DNA of 64,000 bases. It comes from Phycisphaerae bacterium (GTDB lineage: Bacteria; Planctomycetota; Phycisphaerae; UBA1845; UTPLA1). Location: NCBI GenBank assembly GCA_019636475.1, contig JAHBXN010000002.1, positions 372,001 to 436,000 of the forward strand, in the 5' to 3' direction. Both the position numbers and the translations under genes were made by a program. This document shows, piece after piece, positions 59,650-64,000 of this stretch. How positions within the stretch are numbered: the first letter of the stretch is position 1; every line of letters begins with the position of its first letter. The notes under the pieces are model-generated. The model worked only from the letters and a program-made list of their open reading frames with translations. It was not told the DNA's origin and did not search any database.

Positions 59650-60465
59650 ATGAGCACCTTTCCGACCGGCAAACGTTCCGACTTTCTGCTCTGGGCCCAG
59701 GCCCATGCCCCCGTGTGGGAGGCCCATGCCGGTGACATCGGCCTGACGCCCGCCCGGGCCGCGGCCTTCGGCATCGCCGTCGTCAAGCTGGCCGATGCGG
59801 AACGGGCGCTGGAGGAGGCGCGGCAGGCCTATCTTGCCGCCGCCGCCAAGGCGCAGGGCGCCTGTCGCGCCGCAACCCGCGAGGCCTCCGAGGCGGTGCA
59901 ACTGATCCGCGCCCATGGCGGCGCGGCGAAAAATCCGCTGCACGTCTACAACCTCGCCCAGATCGCCCCGCCGCGGAAGCGCTCGCCCGCCCCGCCGCCG
60001 GCCCAGCCCGCGCGCCTCGCGGCCACGCTCGACGCCAGTGCCGGCAGCCTGACACTCACGTGGAAATGCTCGAACCCGGCGGGGACCAGCGGCACGAACT
60101 ACGCCGTCCGCCGCCGCCTGCCCGGTGAAACCGGATTCACGATTCTCGGCATCGCCGGGAAAAAGACGTTTGTCGATGACACCCTGCCCGCCGGCGTCGA
60201 ATGCGTCGAGTACACCGTCCAGGGCCAGCGGGCCGATCGCCGGGGGGCGGCCAGCCCCATTCTCACCGTGCAGATCGGACGGACGCCGGCGACGACGCCG
60301 GCCGACGCGCTGCGCCACGCGGCGGCCCGCGCGGCGAATGCCGCCCGCCAACCCGACCCGCCCCGCGCCGGACCGGACGGACGCCCCGTTGTCGCCCCCC
60401 GCCCGCCAGCCTTCGCGCCGGCCGCCAGGACCTCCCCGCGACCGATGTCGGCCCATATTCCGTAG
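59650..60465 (+). CDS. Helical and FN3-like protein, planctomycete type
   Basis: About 271 residues, ATG at 59650 (MSTFPTGKRSDFLLWAQAHA). Residues 1-105 are helical and Ala-rich (LADAERALEEARQAYLAAAAK, given by its core ALEEARQAYLAAAAK). Residues ~120-215 are an FN3-like beta domain (SLTLTWKCSNPAGTSGTNYAV shortened to LTLTWKCSNPAGTSG; CVEYTVQGQRAD). The C-terminus is Pro/Arg/Ala-rich and disordered. The protein has no signal peptide. I recall this helical-FN3 layout from planctomycete genomes without known function. The 182-bp gap to the next gene, 60466-60647, has no clear feature. Confidence 0.65.
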   Translation: MSTFPTGKRSDFLLWAQAHAPVWEAHAGDIGLTPARAAAFGIAVVKLADAERALEEARQAYLAAAAKAQGACRAATREASEAVQLIRAHGGAAKNPLHVYNLAQIAPPRKRSPAPPPAQPARLAATLDASAGSLTLTWKCSNPAGTSGTNYAVRRRLPGETGFTILGIAGKKTFVDDTLPAGVECVEYTVQGQRADRRGAASPILTVQIGRTPATTPADALRHAAARAANAARQPDPPRAGPDGRPVVAPRPPAFAPAARTSPRPMSAHIP

Positions 60466-60647
60466 GACCGCCGTTCGGGTACACTGATCCGCGGTTCGGT
60501 CGATGCCGGATCGAGACGGCGGACTGGCCGGCGTCGCGGCACGGCCCGGGCCCGCCCCGCCCCCGCGGACGTTCCGCCCGGCCGGGCATCGCCCGACATG
60601 AACGCTGGACCCCGGCGCCCCCGCGCCCCACAAGGCCTCAAGCCGCC

Positions 60648-63600
60648 ATGCCCTACAAACCGCCACGCAGCCTGATCGAAAAGCTGGCCGTCCGGATCGG
60701 CCTGCTGCCCGACCTGGATGGACCCGACGCGACATCCACCGTGACCGCCACCGGAAAGCTGTCTCGCTATCCATCGCAGGCCGACTGGAACGACGTGGTC
60801 GAATTCGACCCGGGGCACTGGCCGCGCCGCGCTGTCGCCAGGCACTATCAGCTCGTGCCGACCACCTGCTTCAACTGCGAGTCGGCGTGCGGACTGCTGG
60901 CGTACGTCGATAAGAACACCCGCGAGATCCGCAAGTTCGAGGGCAACCCCGTCCACCCCGGCAGCCGGGGAAAAAACTGTGCCAAGGGTCCGGCAACGAT
61001 CAATCAGGTCACGGACCCCGATCGCATTCTCACGCCGATGAAGCGGGTCGGTCCGCGCGGCGGCGGTCAGTGGCGGGAGGTCGGATGGGACGAGGCGCTC
61101 GCCGACATCGGCGGACGCATTCGACGCGCGATCCGGGAAGACCGCCGCGACGAGGTCGTCTACCACGTCGGCCGGCCGGGCGCCGAAGGCTTCATCGACC
61201 GCGTGCTGCGCGCCTGGGGCGTCGATGGACACAACAGCCATACGAACATCTGCTCGTCCGGCGCGCGGCTCGGCTATGCGCTCTGGTCCGGCTATGACCG
61301 GCCATCACCCGATTATGCCCACGCCCGGTTCATCCTGGCGCTCAACGCCCACCTGGAGTCCGGCCACTATTTCAACCCGCACGCCCAGCGCATCAGCGAG
61401 GGACTGAAGCGCGGCGCGACGATGGCGGTCGTCGATCCCCGGTTGTCGAACACGGCGTCGATGGCCACGTACTGGCTGCCGACGCGGCCGGGGAGCGAGG
61501 CGGCGCTGCTGCTCGCCATGGCCCGCGTGATACTCGAGGAGGGACTGTACGACCGCGGATTCATCGAGCGCTGGACCAACTGGCGCGAATCGATGCAGGC
61601 GATGTCGAACCGCCCCGGCTCCCGCGACTCGGCCGACGCACCGGCGGCGCCGCACGCAATCGACGACTTCATCCGCGCGCTTCGAAAACGCTATGCGTCC
61701 TTCACGCCCGAATATGCCGAGGCGGAATGCGGCGTGCCGCGTGACAGGATCGTGACCGTCGCACGACAGATCGGCGAGGCCGGATCGCGATTCTGTTCGC
61801 ACACGTGGCGCGGCGCGGCCAGCGCGCACGAGGGCGGCTGGCAGGTCTCGCGCTGCCTGTTTCTCCTGCATGTGCTGACCGGGAGCGTCGGCACGGAAGG
61901 CGGCTGCCTTCCGTCGGCCTGGAACAAGTACAAGGCCAATCTGATCAACGTCCCGCCGCCGCAGAATCACTGGAACGAACTGCACTGGCCCCGGGAGTTT
62001 CCGCTTGCGCACTACGAGATGAGCTTCTTGCTGCCGCACTTTCTCAAGAGCGGACGGGGACGGATCGACACCTACTTCACGCGCGTCTTCAATCCGGTCT
62101 GGACCTATCCCGACGGCTTTGTCTGGATCGAAGCCCTCCGGGATGAATCAAGGATCGGCTGCCATGTCGCCCTGACGCCGACATGGAATGAAACGGCGCT
62201 GTACGCCGATTATGTGCTGCCGATGGGACACGGACCCGAGCGTCACGATCTGAACACATACGAAACGCACAGTGCCACATGGATTGCATTCCGTCAGCCG
62301 GTGCTGCGGGCGGTCGCGCAATCCGAGGGCCGGGTCATCCGCGACACGCGAGAAACGAATCCCGGCAAGGTCTGGGAAGAGGACGAATTCTGGATCGCCC
62401 TGACCTGGGCGATCGATCCGGACGGATCGCTGGGCATTCGCAGGTACTTCGAGAGTCTCAAGCGTCCGGGCGAGATTCTCGGCGTCGATGAATACTACGA
62501 ACACATCTTCGACCGCGTTCCGGGACTGACGGAGAAAGCCCGGGAGCAGGGACTCTCGCCGCTCGATTACATGCGAAAGGTCGGCGCGTATGAGGTGAAG
62601 AAGAAGTCGTACAGACGGCACGAGCGCGTCCTGAGCGATGACGAACTGTCCGGCGCAACGATCGATCCCGCGTCGGGCGTCGTCAGCAGGAATGGCCACG
62701 CGATCGGCGTCTGCCTCGACGTGGCACATCGAGACCGGCAGAATCGTGCCGCGGCAGGAGCGACCTCCGCCATCTCCGCCCTGGAAAATCCGAAATCGCC
62801 GGTGGCCTTCCGGGCGAGCAGGTTCGAACTGTCCCGGTCGGTTACGGCGGAAGAGGCCGGCGATGTGCCGGCGGTTGACGACGCCTTCACGGCGACAGTC
62901 GTCGAGGGATTCGCGACACCCTCGCGGCTGCTGGAGTTTTTCAGCCCGACGATGGCTGAATGGGGCTGGGCGGACCAGTCGTTCCCCGGCTACATCCCGA
63001 GTCATGTGTATGTTGAAGAAACGCCCCAGGCCGCGAACGCGCCGCCACGGGAGGCGTTTGTTCTGCTTAACACCTTCCGCCTGCCGACGCTGATTCACAC
63101 ACGCAGCGGCGCCGCCAAATGGCTGAACGAGATCTCGCAGCGCAACCCGGTCTGGATACACACCTCCGATGCCGCGCAGTTCGGCCTGTCCACCGGCGAC
63201 CTGGTCCGCGTCGTCACGGACATCGGCCATTTCGTCGATCGCTGCTGGGTGACCGAAGCGATTCGACCGGGGGTGATCGCCTGTTCGCACCATCTCGGGC
63301 GATGGCGTCGACGGGTGGACCCGCCGAACAGCCGGTGGAGTGCCAATACTGTGGCAGTCGAGGAGGCGGGCGAAGGGGTTTGGCGGATGCGGACCCTTGA
63401 AGGCCCCGTTCCATTTGAAAGCAAGGACCCCGACAGCAAACGGCTGTGGTGGCGCGAAGGCGGCGTGCCGCAGAATCTGACCTTCCCCGTCCATCCCGAC
63501 CCGATCAGCGGCATGCACTGTTGGCATCAGCGCGTGCGGATTGAGCGGGCCGGGCCGGGCGATCAATGCGGCGATGTCGTTGTCGACACCAAAAAGTCGA

Positions 63601-63719
63601 TGCAGATATTCGAGGCATGGATGAATAAGACGCGATGGCCGGTCGGACCGGGAAATCTGCGACGTCCGCTCTGGTTCAATCGACCGCTGCGGCCGACGGA
63701 TGAGGCCTACCGGATTTGA
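60648..63719 (+). CDS. Molybdopterin oxidoreductase catalytic subunit with N-terminal 4Fe-4S site
   Basis: 1023 residues. I chose the ATG at 60648; the frame is open to 60201 but that part overlaps the preceding gene. A C-x2-C-x3-C-x29-C set (Cys74, Cys77, Cys81, Cys111) binds a 4Fe-4S cluster. NICSSGARLGYALWSG holds Cys202 where the Mo ligand of formate-dehydrogenase-like enzymes lies. Further MGD-binding segments include VVDPRLSNTA and, near the end, SGMHCWHQRVRIE. No Tat signal is visible, so it is probably cytoplasmic. No electron-transfer or membrane-anchor partner is adjacent. Substrate unknown. Confidence 0.85.
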   Translation: MPYKPPRSLIEKLAVRIGLLPDLDGPDATSTVTATGKLSRYPSQADWNDVVEFDPGHWPRRAVARHYQLVPTTCFNCESACGLLAYVDKNTREIRKFEGNPVHPGSRGKNCAKGPATINQVTDPDRILTPMKRVGPRGGGQWREVGWDEALADIGGRIRRAIREDRRDEVVYHVGRPGAEGFIDRVLRAWGVDGHNSHTNICSSGARLGYALWSGYDRPSPDYAHARFILALNAHLESGHYFNPHAQRISEGLKRGATMAVVDPRLSNTASMATYWLPTRPGSEAALLLAMARVILEEGLYDRGFIERWTNWRESMQAMSNRPGSRDSADAPAAPHAIDDFIRALRKRYASFTPEYAEAECGVPRDRIVTVARQIGEAGSRFCSHTWRGAASAHEGGWQVSRCLFLLHVLTGSVGTEGGCLPSAWNKYKANLINVPPPQNHWNELHWPREFPLAHYEMSFLLPHFLKSGRGRIDTYFTRVFNPVWTYPDGFVWIEALRDESRIGCHVALTPTWNETALYADYVLPMGHGPERHDLNTYETHSATWIAFRQPVLRAVAQSEGRVIRDTRETNPGKVWEEDEFWIALTWAIDPDGSLGIRRYFESLKRPGEILGVDEYYEHIFDRVPGLTEKAREQGLSPLDYMRKVGAYEVKKKSYRRHERVLSDDELSGATIDPASGVVSRNGHAIGVCLDVAHRDRQNRAAAGATSAISALENPKSPVAFRASRFELSRSVTAEEAGDVPAVDDAFTATVVEGFATPSRLLEFFSPTMAEWGWADQSFPGYIPSHVYVEETPQAANAPPREAFVLLNTFRLPTLIHTRSGAAKWLNEISQRNPVWIHTSDAAQFGLSTGDLVRVVTDIGHFVDRCWVTEAIRPGVIACSHHLGRWRRRVDPPNSRWSANTVAVEEAGEGVWRMRTLEGPVPFESKDPDSKRLWWREGGVPQNLTFPVHPDPISGMHCWHQRVRIERAGPGDQCGDVVVDTKKSMQIFEAWMNKTRWPVGPGNLRRPLWFNRPLRPTDEAYRI

Positions 63720-63773
63720 ACGGATTGTCAGTATTCACCCGCGCCGAGATCGCGCACGGCGACAATCGATGCA

Positions 63774-64000
63774 ATGACCGACGCCATCACCAGCACGAGA
63801 AACCCGCGCATCAAGGAAGTGACCGATCTGCGCGATGCGCGGACCCGGCGCGAGACCGGCCTGATTCTCATCGACGGCCTCCGCGAAATTCAGCGCGCCA
63901 TCGACTCCGGCGTCGTGATCGAAGAAGCCTTCGTCCACCAGCCGAAACTCCAGACCCCCGCCGGACAGGCCGTTTTGCACCGACTCCGCGAGATCGGAGC
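63774..64000 (+). CDS. SpoU/TrmH-family RNA 2'-O-methyltransferase, N-terminal part
   Basis: The frame runs off the right edge; only ~75 residues are seen. The sequence MTDAITSTRNPRIKEVTDLR, then ETGLILIDGLREIQRAIDSG and EEAFVHQPKL is the substrate-binding N-domain of TrmH/RlmB-type methyltransferases, in which the GLREIQRAI helix is conserved. The catalytic SPOUT knot would lie beyond the window. It lies 54 bp after the molybdopterin enzyme stop. Confidence 0.8.
   Translation, partial: MTDAITSTRNPRIKEVTDLRDARTRRETGLILIDGLREIQRAIDSGVVIEEAFVHQPKLQTPAGQAVLHRLREIG

Noticed and set aside
59644-61241. Two overlapping minus-strand frames (59644-60774 and 60099-61241)
   Set aside because: Both are shadows of the FN3-like gene and the molybdopterin enzyme; Arg/Gly/Ala-rich composition only.
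62148-63566. 472-codon minus-strand frame
   Set aside because: Antisense of the molybdopterin oxidoreductase, whose Fe-S and Mo motifs are clear.

Overview
The window looks like chromosome of a high-GC planctomycete, probably Phycisphaerae-like. This is inferred from the separated 16S and 23S rRNA units, the 'LTPALSW...HDVYFG' secreted repeat modules, the PQQ-type beta-propeller pair and the 16S 5' region; no database was consulted. No insertion sequence, prophage or CRISPR array was recognised.

Layout. 1-11.1 kb: a truncated repeat lipoprotein, plsY, a membrane diguanylate cyclase, tRNA-His, two rhodaneses, a free Met-R-sulfoxide reductase, an Hpt plus REC-GGDEF pair, an M24 peptidase and a few unknowns. 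11.2-22.7 kb: a split rRNA locus on the minus strand. One unit is promoter - terminator-like hairpin - tRNA-Ile - tRNA-Ala - boxA - 23S - 5S - terminator. The 16S gene lies about 5.6 kb away with its own promoter and boxA. Between the two units are a small basic protein, a transglutaminase-like membrane protein, an aspartate aminotransferase, a receiver-like protein with Asn at the phosphosite, and a sigma factor. 23-50.7 kb: mostly housekeeping and envelope genes, namely an HD protein, an M1 peptidase with HEAT repeats, agmatinase, ferredoxin, lipoproteins, a Lol/MacB-type ABC transporter, a phosphoesterase, HtrA, glycerate kinase, a sarcosine-oxidase-like flavoprotein, a PaaK-like ligase, two PQQ-like propellers, a GH1 lipoprotein, a giant secreted metalloprotease-like protein and an AspT-type transporter.

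51.0-56.1 kb is the most suggestive stretch. An asparagine-synthetase-like protein without a glutaminase Cys, a radical SAM protein and a flavin-dependent-halogenase-like protein are translationally overlapped, and a PaaK-like adenylating enzyme follows. This reads as a small-molecule or peptide modification pathway of unknown product.

56-59.2 kb is a scar-rich accessory zone. It holds a secreted PGRS-like Gly-rich protein, a reverse-order PIN toxin/antitoxin-like pair, a 191-bp perfect duplication, and two copies of a sequence homologous to the 3' end of the upstream ligase gene. 59.6-64 kb: a planctomycete-type FN3 protein, a solitary molybdopterin oxidoreductase and the start of a SpoU-family RNA methyltransferase.

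All functions are read from motifs visible in the translated sequence. Starts were chosen from Shine-Dalgarno spacing, overlaps and signal peptides.
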